From positions 2,127,501 to 2,191,500 of the forward strand of contig NZ_JAUSVK010000001.1 of the NCBI RefSeq assembly GCF_030814655.1: DNA of 64,000 nucleotides, written 5' to 3'. Of the stretch, positions 39,558 through 49,032 are shown one piece after another (the stretch's first letter is position 1; the number at the start of each line of letters is the position of its first letter). The translations under genes were made by a program, and so were the position numbers. The DNA is from Labrys monachus. GTDB taxonomy: Bacteria; Pseudomonadota; Alphaproteobacteria; Rhizobiales; Labraceae. A model generated the notes under the pieces. It had not been told where the DNA came from, did no database searches, and worked only from the letters and a program-made list of their open reading frames with translations.

Positions 39558-41312
39558 CTACGGCAATACGATGTCGCCCGGCAGGATCGGCCGGTTGCCG
39601 AAGAGATCCGACCGAGTCTGTACAACGGCGGCGTCGAGGTCGCCGCCGTTGCGGGCGAGGCCGTGCTGGATTAGGCGGGTGAACAGCAGGCCGGTGCGGC
39701 GAGCCCGGTCGAGGCCGTCGCCGATCTGGACGGGACCGGCGAGGAGGTCGGGATGGGGCGGCTGATCGGAAGAGCCACCGGCGCTACCTGGAGGGTCTAC
39801 GAGCACCGCCTCGGCAAGGCGGCCAGCGACCCCTCTATCCCCTTGCGCGAGCGCGACCGCCATGGGCTGCAGCAGCGGCGGAAGACCGGCCTTGACGCAC
39901 TGGGAGAAGATGGCTCGTTGCAGATCCGGTTTCTTGACGGCGGCGAACACCGCTTCGAGCGGCGCCATTCGTTCAGCGAGTGTCCTGTCGGAATTGTGGA
40001 TGCTGCTCGCGAGATTGTTTACCAGCGCGGTAGAAAGATAGCGCTGCTGGCTCACCGGCACGCCGGCGGCGTCCATCAATGCGGCGGTCTGGCCGACGAG
40101 ACCGGGCAGCGCTTGCCGGAGCGTGGTGGGATCGGCGTTGTCGAGGGCGGCCCAGCCCTGGGCGAGGCCGGGATAGAGCTTGCCAAGCGTGCCGACCGGA
40201 TCGTTGGCGCGCTCCGCCCTGTAACGGGCGACGGCGGCCGTGGCGTTGTTGAGGAAGCGCTGCCCGTCAGGATCGGTGGTGGCGTCGTATTGGCGAAGCG
40301 CGGCGTCCTAGGCGCCGTCCGGCTGGTGCAGCAGGGCGGTGATCGCCGGCGCGTCCTTCAGGAAGGCGCCGGCCTCGTCGAAGCGCCGGGCGCCCTCGTC
40401 CGGGCCATAGGCGGTGACGAAGGTCTGCCGGTCCGGCGGCGGGCCGTCGAGCATGCCGGTCAGCATCATGTCGTCGAGGCGCTGCTGCAGGCCGGCGAGA
40501 TCGGCCCTGGCGGCGGCCTGCTTCTGCGTCTGGTTCGTCTGCCATTGCAGCGCGAGTTGCTGGCGCTGTGCCGGGGGGAGGGCGTCGACGCTGGGATCGA
40601 CCGGGCCTTCGTCCATCAGCAGCGGCAGGACAGTCTGGTCCTCGGGCGAGAGCTTGACGCCGAGCGCGGCGAGGCCCTGGCCGGAGGGGTCGTCGCCATA
40701 GCGGCCGTGCCAGCCGGCGGTCTGCAGGGCCTGCTTCGTCGCCGTCCACTGCGCCTCGCGCGCGGCCGGCAGCACGCTCGACTGGCTGGCCTGCTGCGCC
40801 TTCAGCGCGTTGAGCGCGGAAGACAAGCAGGTTGGGACTGGCGCGCACCTGGTCGGCCATGTCCGAGGCCGACTGGCCGAAGGCGGCCTGCTCATAGGTG
40901 CCCCGCCTCGCGAACTCCATGCGGGCGGCGGCGAAGGAGGTGCGGGGTCGCGGTCGAGGGCGAGCAGACCGGCATAGCGGTCGCGGTTGGCGGGCGAGAC
41001 GGTCTGGAGGAAACCGCCGTCCGCCTGGGCGCGGCCGCCCATGATGGCGTCATGGAAGCCGGTCGCCTGCGGCGCCATGCCGGCCTGGGCCTGCTGCAGG
41101 GCCTGGTCCTGGCCGAGAGTGTAGCGCTGATAGGCGATCTGATCGTCGAAGTCGGTCTGCTGTCGCTGGCGCTCGGCGAGGCGCTGGCCGGCCTCCTGCA
41201 GGGTATTGCCGAGGCTGGTGAGGGATTTGCCGACAGCGGTGTTGGCCTGGATCTGCGGCGCGGAGGGCACGGCAAGGCCCTCCTGCGCCACATAGTCGGG
41301 AAAACGGGGCAA
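39558..41312 (-). pseudogene. decayed internal virion protein, paralogue of 44554-47157
   Basis: Starting at a TTG (41312), the frame reads PRFPDYVAQEGLAVPSAPQI and aligns along its length with the intact 867-residue protein. After YAGLLALDRD the reading shifts, returning at ALNALKAQQ; the correct peptide (FARRGTYEQAAFGQSASDMA) is found in another frame between about 40830 and 40945, so two compensating indels are present. A TAG at 40308-40310 replaces the Gln of QPDDAQDAAL. The C-terminus ends at 39558 without the lysozyme-like domain of the paralogue. Unless the stop is suppressed, no full protein is made. Confidence 0.85.
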
Positions 41313-41330
41313 GGCTTGCTCCAAACAAAA

Positions 41331-41352
41331 AGCCCGCCGGTGAGGGCGGGCT
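41331..41352 (-). terminator. intrinsic terminator after portal, 19 nt before the decayed gene
   Basis: AGCCCGCC (41331-41338) pairs perfectly with GGCGGGCT (41345-41352). On the minus strand it is followed by TTTTTGTTT and then GGAG and the TTG start at 41312. It is nearly the same element as the one before the intact paralogue. Confidence 0.75.
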
Positions 41353-41407
41353 GGGACGGTGAGAGGTGAGGAGACGGCTCGGTAGAGATTGCCGGCGTCG
41401 CCGGGAC

Positions 41408-43210
41408 TTAAGTCGGTGCCTTGCCGGGCTTTCCGCCCGTCGCCGGCCCGCCGCTTCCGGGGGCGCCATTCGTCGGGCTGCCGCCCTGCGCCATCGTTGC
41501 CGCCTGTCCCAGCGCCGGCACGAGGTTCTTCGCCGCTTCGCCGCCCGTCTTCGCCATGGCGAGGCCCTGCTGCAGGGCCGTCATCTGCTGGCGCTGCTGG
41601 CGGGCGGCGTCGCGTTCGTCGATGCGCTTGAGGATGCGGTGCGGTGCGCCTTCGATCTCGCAGGTGAGGCGGGCGATCTCGTCGAGGTCGAAATTGTCGA
41701 TCACGCTCGGGTCGGCCTCCATCAGCGGCATGATGGTCTGCAGGGTGCGCTGGATGCCGAGCCCCTCGGCGCTGCGCCGGAGGCGGTCGAGCGGCGAGGT
41801 GAAGCGCGCCCCGAAATCTCGGCCCGCGAGGCTGGCGGGCGGCGCGAGCGGGGAGCCCTCTCGCATCGCGCCCTTGCGCTCGAGAATGCCCGCCAGCCGT
41901 TCGACCTCGCGCGCCATCGCCTGCTGGATCTTGCCGCCGGCGGGGCCGAGCAGTTCCCCCTTCTCGTTGGCGCGGATCATCGCCTCGGTCGCGGTCATGT
42001 TGGGGTTGCGCAAGAGGATCTGGAACAAAGTGACGTAGAGGCTGTCATTGACGCCCTGCCGTTCGGCGTCGATCATCTGCTGGGCGAAGTCCGGCCGCTG
42101 CTGGGTGAGGATCGGCTGGATCTTCATGCGGCCGTTGGAATCGATGGCGTTGTAGTTGATGGCACGCGGGTTGAGGTTCGGCCGGTTCATCACCCCGTCA
42201 TGGGCGATCGCCATCGGCGGATCGAGATATTGCTGCAGGCCGCGCAGCGTGGTCTTGCGGATGGCATTGAGCCCCTTGATGTCGGCGAGCGCCATCATCA
42301 CGGGCGATTGCGCATAGGGCATGGTCTCCACCGGCGCCCAGTAATAGACGACGAAGGGGAATTCGTAGAAGCCGCCTTCCCCCAGCATCCGGTTGTTGTC
42401 GCGGTCGACATAGAAGGAGGCGAAGGGTGCCTTCCGCGCGGCGCCGCCTGCCTCGCAGTCGACGTCCTTTCGCGGCTGCACGGCGTGGATCACGGTGAAG
42501 AGCCGATCCTTCTCCGTCGCGCTCTCCGAGGCGCGCAGCACATTGTCGGCCAGCGCCTCCTCGCCGAAGCGCTGGCGCATCTGCCGGGCCGACATGGTGA
42601 ACTTGCGGTAGAGCGTGTCGGGCTCGCCCTGCGCATCGACGGCGAGGTAGCATTCGCTCAGCGGCAGGTAGCGGTAGAGCGCCGGCACGGCATGGGCTTC
42701 CCTGCCGAGCGATTCCTCGACGAAAACGACGCCGGTGCCCAGAGCGATCGCCGAGCGCAGCGCCTTCTGGTGGGCACCGATGAAGCCCGAACGGGAATTG
42801 TAGCGCACCGCGAACATGTAGTCGCGATAGGTCTCGAAATATTCGGCTTCCTCGTCGGTGGGTTCGGGCGCGAGCGGATCGGTGACGGCGAGGCCGTGCC
42901 ATTTTTCCGACTGCGGGGTGACGAGGCTTTCCATGCCGGAAGCGAGCCGGTCGACAGCCCGGAGGGCGGTGTCGTCGAAGCGGACCCGGCCGCGATCGAC
43001 CGAGGCCGGCCCCTGGGCCATGAGATCGTAGCGCGTCGCCGCGCTCGACGAGGCGCCGGGGACGAAGCGCGCGTGGTCGGGCAGGCAGTAGTCGGCGATA
43101 TCGGCCCACACCTTCTCCCACTGCACGCGATCATTGGCGAGTGCCTCCATGCGGGCGACGACGTCGCCGCACAGCGCCGTTGAGTCGAGGATGGAGCGTT
43201 CCTCGTTCAT
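41408..43210 (-). CDS. phage portal (head-tail connector) protein
   Basis: A 600-residue portal of the T7 gp8/podovirus type: VQWEKVWADIADYCLPDHAR, FDDTALRAVDRLASGMESLV, TPQSEKWHGL, a crown/stem region GLNAIRKTTLRGLQQYLDPP, and NMTATEAMIRANEKGELLGP typical of these connectors. The C-terminus is a low-complexity Gly/Pro/Ala tail. The dodecameric ring forms the DNA-entry vertex and joins tail tubular protein A. The ATG at 43210 overlaps the upstream small gene by 4 bp. Confidence 0.9.
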   Translation of the reverse strand: MNEERSILDSTALCGDVVARMEALANDRVQWEKVWADIADYCLPDHARFVPGASSSAATRYDLMAQGPASVDRGRVRFDDTALRAVDRLASGMESLVTPQSEKWHGLAVTDPLAPEPTDEEAEYFETYRDYMFAVRYNSRSGFIGAHQKALRSAIALGTGVVFVEESLGREAHAVPALYRYLPLSECYLAVDAQGEPDTLYRKFTMSARQMRQRFGEEALADNVLRASESATEKDRLFTVIHAVQPRKDVDCEAGGAARKAPFASFYVDRDNNRMLGEGGFYEFPFVVYYWAPVETMPYAQSPVMMALADIKGLNAIRKTTLRGLQQYLDPPMAIAHDGVMNRPNLNPRAINYNAIDSNGRMKIQPILTQQRPDFAQQMIDAERQGVNDSLYVTLFQILLRNPNMTATEAMIRANEKGELLGPAGGKIQQAMAREVERLAGILERKGAMREGSPLAPPASLAGRDFGARFTSPLDRLRRSAEGLGIQRTLQTIMPLMEADPSVIDNFDLDEIARLTCEIEGAPHRILKRIDERDAARQQRQQMTALQQGLAMAKTGGEAAKNLVPALGQAATMAQGGSPTNGAPGSGGPATGGKPGKAPT

Positions 43211-43422
43211 GAGCCGGCCTGTCCGAGCAGCGTGACGCGGTTGACGTTCTGGCCGAAGCCGGAATCGCCGAGGCCCCCGGTGAGCTGGGTCTGCATATTG
43301 CCGTTCTGGCTGCGCACCCGCCGGAGCGTGTTGTTGACCGCGGCCTGGTTGGCGTCATCGGCGCGGTTGGCCGGCAGGGGCAGCGGCGGAAGGGGCGGCG
43401 GCTTGGGCGTGGAAAAGCACAT
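43207..43422 (-). CDS. small phage protein upstream of portal
   Basis: A 71-residue protein starting MCFSTPKPPPLPPLPLPANR and ending GFGQNVNRVTLLGQAGS. The ATG at 43422 has GGAG upstream. Its leader (hairpin, T-rich stretch, TGGAGTTTCCC, then ATGTG) closely copies that of the gene at 47274-47798, so the two may share ancestry at their 5' ends. The function is unknown; similar small Pro-rich genes precede portal genes in related phages. It overlaps portal by 4 bp. Confidence 0.7.
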   Translation of the reverse strand: MCFSTPKPPPLPPLPLPANRADDANQAAVNNTLRRVRSQNGNMQTQLTGGLGDSGFGQNVNRVTLLGQAGS

Positions 43423-43449
43423 GGGAAACTCCAGGGCTGTAAAAGCAAA

Positions 43450-43470
43450 AGCCCTCCGAAAGGGAGGGCT
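43450..43470 (-). terminator. intrinsic terminator 28 nt before the small phage gene
   Basis: AGCCCTCC (43450-43457) pairs perfectly with GGAGGGCT (43463-43470). On the minus strand TTTTGCTTTT follows. Nearly identical to the element at 47820-47840. Confidence 0.75.
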
Positions 43471-43627
43471 GGACAGGGGGGCGGTGGGAAGCGGGATCGA
43501 GCCGGAGGCGTCGAGATCCATGATTTTGAGGTTAGCATGACGAAGATCCGGTGTCAAATTTTGTTTTTGTTTTGTTCTTTTCTGTGTCATTCTAGATTGG
43601 ATGCGTGGAATTAGCTGGAGTGGGAGA

Positions 43628-44506
43628 GTGAAGCGGTTTGTTGTGGGTTTTATCGCGGTGATTTGCGCGACGGCGACGGCATCGGCATCGAATGATTTTC
43701 CTACTTCGGATGAGTCTGCGTTGATCAGGCTGATCTGCAAGCCACAAGATACGAAGGGAGCCACTTGCCTCGAAGCCATCAATTTTCCCCGCGATGTCCA
43801 GGCCGATTTTCCCGAGGAGGGCACGAGATGCTTTGTTTCCATTGAGCGGAGTTATCCGATAATGGCGGAGAACAAACACTATATTGTAGCGCCGTATCGG
43901 ACCGACTGCGCCGGTCATCCTGATCTCGGCGGGGGATCCCTGCTGGCGAGGCGCGACAAGGGCGGATCGCTGCATTTCCTCGGCTATTGGCCTGGCAAAA
44001 GAGCCAGTGACGACGACGGTGAAGCGCTCGCAAAGCATTGCGCTGTGTTAAAGCGCAGCGCGAAAGACGAGCGACTTTATTGCCTTTCCTATTATCGAAG
44101 CACCGGCAGTGCCGTGAGTTGGCTGGTCTCCTTTGGGGTGCGCGACGGACGGCTGCTTAGCGAAACATCCGATCTCCGGCTGGATAAGAGGGCTCTCGTC
44201 GCTGGCTCGGTGGATATGGGCGCTTACACCTTCACCTGCGACGATGCCAGGGGAAAGTCCGTCTATTTCAGGCTTTCTCACCTTGTTCGGAGACACTCTT
44301 CCCCCGCACTCGAATTCACCATGATCTATGCGGACGTGACGACCGTCCGCCGCGCCTGCCGCCCGCAGCAGGCGTGGCCACTAGACGTAAAAGGGAGGCC
44401 GATAGTCGGTGCCGCGAACGTACCTGCGACGGAACTGCACTCAGGACGTTTTGGCTTCAAGCCGCCTATCGTATTCCAGCTATCGGACGACGGTTATCAT
44501 CAATAA
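43628..44506 (+). CDS. secreted prophage cargo protein (unknown function)
   Basis: A 292-residue plus-strand gene between the minus-strand portal module and the intact internal virion protein gene. A Sec signal is present (KRFVVGFIAVICATATASA). The mature protein has several Cys (LICKPQDTKGATCLEAI, GTRCFVSIE, RTDCAGHP, TFTCDDARG), consistent with disulfides in the periplasm or outside. The GTG at 43628 is preferred for its GGAGTGGGAGA site; an ATG at 43601 adds nine residues. GC content is below that of the structural genes. I recognise no family; it is probably a moron altering the lysogen's envelope. Confidence 0.7.
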   Translation: MKRFVVGFIAVICATATASASNDFPTSDESALIRLICKPQDTKGATCLEAINFPRDVQADFPEEGTRCFVSIERSYPIMAENKHYIVAPYRTDCAGHPDLGGGSLLARRDKGGSLHFLGYWPGKRASDDDGEALAKHCAVLKRSAKDERLYCLSYYRSTGSAVSWLVSFGVRDGRLLSETSDLRLDKRALVAGSVDMGAYTFTCDDARGKSVYFRLSHLVRRHSSPALEFTMIYADVTTVRRACRPQQAWPLDVKGRPIVGAANVPATELHSGRFGFKPPIVFQLSDDGYHQ

Positions 44507-44553
44507 ATTCTCTGTTCGGCGGTTCGGCGATATCGTTCGGAATTGATTGGGTC

Positions 44554-47157
44554 CTAGTTTTCATCCGGTGGTGTGAACGGAGGATAGAGTGGGGGAATCG
44601 TATGTGGCTTGTTCAGTAGAGCTTGCGCTTTTTTGGCGTGATCAGCCATGCCCGCCACTTTATCTGCAACCGTCCCCGCGGCGCCACCGTTGCCGGCATC
44701 AGTTCGATTGTAAAGACCCACGTGACCGGCATTGATTGCTGAGTAAATGTCAAGCAGACCCATGCCCGGCATAACACCTCGGTCCTGTAGAAATCTTCCC
44801 ACTGCTCGGACCTGATCATAGGGCAGCATATCCTTGGTGATGCCGTATTTGTTTCGCTCAGCGTCTCCCCATTGAATCAGGCCAATGTGCCTCCCGCCAG
44901 GATTAGTTGTTGGGCCTTTTTTCCAAGGATTAAGGGTTCCGGCCGTTTCAAAATACATTGCTGTCAAGAGGTCAAGCGGTGCAACTCCTATTTCGTTAGC
45001 TGTGTCGATTGCGCCGCGACGTATCTCATTAAGTACGGCCGCCTTACTCAACTGAAACTTATCAAAGCCCGTCGGCTCTGGACTCATCATTTTTGCGAGA
45101 TCGCCCGCATCTGGCATAACAAATGCGCCGGGCAAATTTCGTGATTCAAAGGCGAGTGTCGTCGGATCAAGGGTATTAGGTTTAGATATTTTCTGAAGAC
45201 CTAATATATACGGAAGATTTTTTTCTATGTATATTCTCATATATTCTTCTAGAGAAGGGTTTTTTGCGCGTATTTTCGTATTTTTATCCGAGGGCATAGG
45301 CCGATCGAGCGAATTTTTCTGTACCGTGTCGTTGAAAATGGTGGAAGAATTTTTAGTTTTTCCATCTGCGATCACATTCGTTGAAGCCGCTGGCCTATAC
45401 CCACCGATGTCGGATAATGCCAATGCTTCCGCGTTGTCTAGATCTCCGCCATTTCGGGCTAGACTGTTCTGCACAAGACGCCTGTAGAGAAGCGCGTTCC
45501 GATTATTCTCAACCTGATCTCGGCTAACGGAGGAGATTTCATTTGAATAGCTTGGATCGCTGGCATTCCCAAGCAACAGTGAAACTGAAATGGTATTTCC
45601 AGGGCTTATATCGCCGTTGGGGTTTAAGAGCACTGCCTCGGCGATTCTTTTCGTCGCGTTGTCATCTCCACGAACGAGCGCCGGGACTACCGATTTCATC
45701 ATTGGAGGCAGGCCGGTTGAGACCAGTTGATCGAAGACCGCGTGCTGCTGGGTTGGAAGCCGAGTGGCTAGCAGGGTATTACTCACATCGTTGAGACGAT
45801 CCGAAATCGACCTTGTCGGATCATTGAAGCTACTGACGATGGTCGAGGCCATGCCGTTCGGCAGATAGCGCCGCTCGCCCGGCGGCACGCCGGCGGCGTC
45901 CATCAGGGCGGCGGTCTGGTCGACGAGGCCGGGCAGGCTTTGGCGCAGCGTGGCGGGGTCGGCCCCCTGCAGGGCGGCCCATTGCCGGCCGAAATCGGGA
46001 TAGAGCTTGCCGAGCGTGCCGACCGGATCGGCGGCACGCTCGCTCCGGTAGCGGGCAATCGCGGCGAGGGCGTTGCCGTGGAATCGGCGGCTTTCCGCAT
46101 CGGTGGCGTCGGCGGTCCGGATAAGCGCCGCATCCTGGGCATCGTCCGGCTGGCGCAGCAGCGCCGAAATCCGGGGCCCATCCCGCAGGAGGCCGTCGAA
46201 GGCCTGGTACCGTTGCGCGCCCTCGTCGGGGCCATAGGCGGCGACGAACCGTGCCCGGCCGGGCGGCTCGCCCGGCCAGACGCCTTCATAGGGCAATACG
46301 GCCGAACCGTCCTGCAGCGCCTGCGCGAGAGTTGCCCGCGCCGAAACCTGTGCCTGCCGCTGCCGGGCGAGGGCGCGGTTGGCGAGTTGCAGGCGTGTCC
46401 CTTCGTCGAGGACCCGAAAGGCGGGATCGACGGGGCCGTCGGCCTTCAGCGGCGTCAAGGAAGCACGGTCGGCTCCGCCCGAGGAGGACACGCCGACCGC
46501 CGCGAGAGCCTCGCGCAGCCGCGTGTCGGAGGGATCGTCGCCGCCATAGCGCCCCTCCCAATCGGCGAGCGCGATCTGGCGGCGGCTGTCGTCCCACAGC
46601 GCCTGGCGCTGCGGCGTCAGCAGGCTGGAGAGATTGCCGGTCTGTTCGTGCAGCACCCGCAGGGCTTCTCCCGCCCGGGACGGATCCCGCCGGACTTCGT
46701 CGGCGAGCAGCGCGGCGGATCGGCCATATTGATCGGCTTCATAGGCGCCGCGGCCGCGATATTCGGCCTCGGCGGCGGCGATCGAAGCCTTATCGCGATC
46801 GAGGCTCAGCAGGCCTGCATAGCGCGCGCGGTTGCCGGGGTTGACGGTCTGCAGGAAAGCCTTGTCGGCCTGGTCGCGGGCGGCCATGAAGCTGTCGTGG
46901 AAGCTGCTCATCGATTGGGGTGCTGCCGCCAGGGCTTCCGCCATCGCCTGTCGCTGGGCGAGGCCGTAGCGCTGATAGCTGATCTCATCGTCGAAATCGG
47001 CCTGTTCCTTCTGGCGCGCCAGCCAGCGGTCGGCGACATCGCCGACGTCCTGGCCGAGCTTGCGCAGGGCTTGCGCGGCCTCGTCATGGGCCTGGATCTG
47101 CGGCGCCCGGCCGATGTCGAGACCGTTCTGCGCCACGTAGTCGGGAAAACGGGGCAA
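44554..47157 (-). CDS. internal virion protein with C-terminal lysozyme-like domain
   Basis: An 867-residue ejection protein. A TTG start at 47157 with GGAG upstream gives PRFPDYVAQNGLDIGRAPQI, matching the decayed paralogue. The long helical body (FDDEISYQRYGLAQRQAMAE) resembles podovirus core proteins released with the DNA. The last 160 residues form a transglycosylase/lysozyme-like domain: GVAPLDLLTAMYFETAGTLN with a likely catalytic Glu, GLIQWGDAERNKYGIT, GLLDIYSAINAGHVGLY. That domain would open the peptidoglycan during DNA entry. The 3' half (44554 to about 45840) is visibly AT-richer than the 5' half, a sign of mosaic exchange. Confidence 0.85.
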   Translation of the reverse strand: MPRFPDYVAQNGLDIGRAPQIQAHDEAAQALRKLGQDVGDVADRWLARQKEQADFDDEISYQRYGLAQRQAMAEALAAAPQSMSSFHDSFMAARDQADKAFLQTVNPGNRARYAGLLSLDRDKASIAAAEAEYRGRGAYEADQYGRSAALLADEVRRDPSRAGEALRVLHEQTGNLSSLLTPQRQALWDDSRRQIALADWEGRYGGDDPSDTRLREALAAVGVSSSGGADRASLTPLKADGPVDPAFRVLDEGTRLQLANRALARQRQAQVSARATLAQALQDGSAVLPYEGVWPGEPPGRARFVAAYGPDEGAQRYQAFDGLLRDGPRISALLRQPDDAQDAALIRTADATDAESRRFHGNALAAIARYRSERAADPVGTLGKLYPDFGRQWAALQGADPATLRQSLPGLVDQTAALMDAAGVPPGERRYLPNGMASTIVSSFNDPTRSISDRLNDVSNTLLATRLPTQQHAVFDQLVSTGLPPMMKSVVPALVRGDDNATKRIAEAVLLNPNGDISPGNTISVSLLLGNASDPSYSNEISSVSRDQVENNRNALLYRRLVQNSLARNGGDLDNAEALALSDIGGYRPAASTNVIADGKTKNSSTIFNDTVQKNSLDRPMPSDKNTKIRAKNPSLEEYMRIYIEKNLPYILGLQKISKPNTLDPTTLAFESRNLPGAFVMPDAGDLAKMMSPEPTGFDKFQLSKAAVLNEIRRGAIDTANEIGVAPLDLLTAMYFETAGTLNPWKKGPTTNPGGRHIGLIQWGDAERNKYGITKDMLPYDQVRAVGRFLQDRGVMPGMGLLDIYSAINAGHVGLYNRTDAGNGGAAGTVADKVAGMADHAKKAQALLNKPHTIPPLYPPFTPPDEN

Positions 47158-47176
47158 GGTTTCGCTCCAAACAAAA

Positions 47177-47195
47177 GCCCGCCGGAAGGGCGGGC
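47177..47195 (-). terminator. intrinsic terminator 20 nt before the internal virion protein gene
   Basis: GCCCGCC (47177-47183) pairs perfectly with GGCGGGC (47189-47195). On the minus strand TTTTGTTT follows, then GGAGCG and the TTG start. The downstream flank matches that of the element at 41331-41352. Confidence 0.72.
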
Positions 47196-47273
47196 CGGGG
47201 TGGAAGACAGAGGGGGGCGTCTGCAGGAAATCAGGACGGTGCGGCCGAGGCTCTCATCGCCGCGGTCCGGCTG

Positions 47274-47798
47274 TCATTGCAGTTTCCATGCCTTCTGGAA
47301 GGCATCCTGCCCGTTGAGGCCGAAGGCGCTGCCGAGGAGGGTGAAGCCGCCATTGTCGCCAAACTTGCCGAGGCCGCCGAGGAGGCCGCCGGCCGCTCCG
47401 ATCGCGCCGGCCTGCTCGGCGACCTGTCCTCCCTGCCGCGCGAGCTTGCCCTGATAGATGAGATTGTCGGCCTGGACCCTGGCGCCGTAGCGCATGGCGC
47501 TGGTGTCGAGGGCACCCTCGCTCGCGGTTGAGGCGATCACGTCGGAAGGCGAGCCGCTGAGGTCGAGGCCGGAAGCCGCGGTCGAGGCGATTTGGCTGCC
47601 GATCGTCCGGTTGATCTCGTCCTGCTTGCGGTCGGCTTGGTATTCGCCTTGCTGCAGGGCCATGCTTGCCTGCCGGTTGTCGGCGGCGGCCTGCGCGTCA
47701 GCTGCAGCCTTCTGTGCGTTGCCGGCAGCGATCGAGCCATAGGCGGACAAGGCTGTGCCCGCCAGGGATGTGGCGGCGATCAGGATGGGAGGACACAT
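47274..47798 (-). CDS. internal virion protein, T7 gp14-like
   Basis: A 174-residue protein: a short hydrophobic N-terminus (ILIAATSLAGTALSAYGSIA), a charged Ala/Gln helix (NAQKAAADAQAAADNRQASM; GEYQADRKQDEINRTIGSQI), then a Gly-rich C-terminus (GAIGAAGGLLGGLGKFGDNG). This is the form of the small core protein that enters the cell envelope first in T7-like phages. The ATG at 47798 has GGAG upstream and a terminator-like hairpin 22 nt before it. The frame upstream of 47798 only reads through the hairpin. The large ejection protein gene follows. Confidence 0.75.
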   Translation of the reverse strand: MCPPILIAATSLAGTALSAYGSIAAGNAQKAAADAQAAADNRQASMALQQGEYQADRKQDEINRTIGSQIASTAASGLDLSGSPSDVIASTASEGALDTSAMRYGARVQADNLIYQGKLARQGGQVAEQAGAIGAAGGLLGGLGKFGDNGGFTLLGSAFGLNGQDAFQKAWKLQ

Positions 47799-47819
47799 GA
47801 GAAACTCCAAATGAAAAAA

Positions 47820-47840
47820 AGCCCTCCGCAAGGGAGGGCT
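47820..47840 (-). terminator. intrinsic terminator 22 nt before the gp14-like gene
   Basis: AGCCCTCC (47820-47827) pairs with GGAGGGCT (47833-47840), followed on the minus strand by seven T residues, CATTTGGAG and the start codon. The best terminator of the set, at the end of the cargo pair. Confidence 0.8.
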
Positions 47841-47929
47841 GGAGAAACAGCCAGGACATGACATGCGCTGACTTAGACAGCGGGCATCGAACGATGTTTA
47901 AATATAGGTGCCATAATTTAAAGTAAAAA

Positions 47930-48991
47930 TCACCGATTTTTGTTTCCTACTCCGTTGCCACTTGGAAGAGATTGGGTTCCGATATCGACGGGAGCCACGA
48001 GCAAGGAATGAAAGTTTAGACCGTTGACATAGTTTATGTCCGGAAAATTTCCCTGAATATCGTCATCGGTTCTAAAGCCGTCCAATTTGAGTTCTGAAAA
48101 TCCCGAGATGCTTTGCGGAAAATAACTAGGATTCGGAGAGTGGTTCATGCCGCCGGGCGAGGGCAAACGGCCTGAGCCGTTTGTTGGATCGCCGGAAGCG
48201 GAGAAGTATCGATCTGCACCGTCTCCAGATGCCGGCGATTGTCTCGTGACAAACTCCGAAGGGAGCGCGACGATATCTGATGGCGATCCGGTAGAGCGAC
48301 TGTTTTGGCGGCCCCACCAACCCGTGAACGTCACGGGAGATTCTGTCCCTGCTTGTTCTTCATTGCGGCGCGACTTCGCTCTGTCTATCTCCAAGTTCGG
48401 ACGGGGAGGTGGGTGCGGTATCGCACCTGAGAGGACAGGTTCCGCGGAGGAGTTGCCATGGCTCTCCTGTTGCCCTGCTGCAACCGTCCCGCCGATGCCG
48501 GCATGGAAACCGGCGATCTCTTCGGGACTGAGCAACAGCATACCGCGCCCCACCTGTCCAGCGGCCGTATCGTAGAGGGGCGTGGGCGCACGAAGTCCCA
48601 ACACCGAAAACATGGTTGCAATATAGGAGTTGCTGTTGGTCGGTGCATTGAAGCCGGAATCGATCAAAGGCAGCTGATAGGGAATATTCTTTAGGTTGAT
48701 TGCAACGGTAGCATCCTCCATTGCAATCATCGCACTCACGATAGCTGGTTTTGAACCCACATAGACTATCTTTGGTTGTGATTCTGCATTTGCGGATCGG
48801 CCAGGATAAAAATGACCTTGAATGGTGTCGCCGAGTTTTTGTGATCCAATCGGTTTGACATGGCCGTTCGCATCGGTAGCCAATCCTTCAAATGATTCGA
48901 CTACTTGGTCATATTCGTCCAAGATCGAAATCACGCCGTGTACAGCCACGCCCAGCGGACGCTCTGAATATACGATTTTCCAATCGCTCAT
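47930..48991 (-). CDS. prophage cargo protein, possible permuted papain-like fold
   Basis: A 353-residue protein not matching any phage structural family. The N-terminal half has a His-containing strand (GVAVHGVISILDEYDQVVES), GLATDANGHVKPIG, and later NAPTNSNSYIATMFSVLGLR. The order His first, then an N-[C/S]-x-x-F/Y helix start, recalls circularly permuted papain-like folds (PPPDE/LRAT-like), with Ser in place of Cys; this is inference. The C-terminal half is Ser/Pro/Gly-rich and probably disordered. It is AT-richer than its neighbours and follows the small membrane-anchored gene by 41 bp, so the pair looks acquired together. Confidence 0.6.
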   Translation of the reverse strand: MSDWKIVYSERPLGVAVHGVISILDEYDQVVESFEGLATDANGHVKPIGSQKLGDTIQGHFYPGRSANAESQPKIVYVGSKPAIVSAMIAMEDATVAINLKNIPYQLPLIDSGFNAPTNSNSYIATMFSVLGLRAPTPLYDTAAGQVGRGMLLLSPEEIAGFHAGIGGTVAAGQQESHGNSSAEPVLSGAIPHPPPRPNLEIDRAKSRRNEEQAGTESPVTFTGWWGRQNSRSTGSPSDIVALPSEFVTRQSPASGDGADRYFSASGDPTNGSGRLPSPGGMNHSPNPSYFPQSISGFSELKLDGFRTDDDIQGNFPDINYVNGLNFHSLLVAPVDIGTQSLPSGNGVGNKNR

Positions 48992-49032
48992 TCTGCTCTC
49001 CAGGAAAGTAAGGCCTCGATAAATTTTATATT

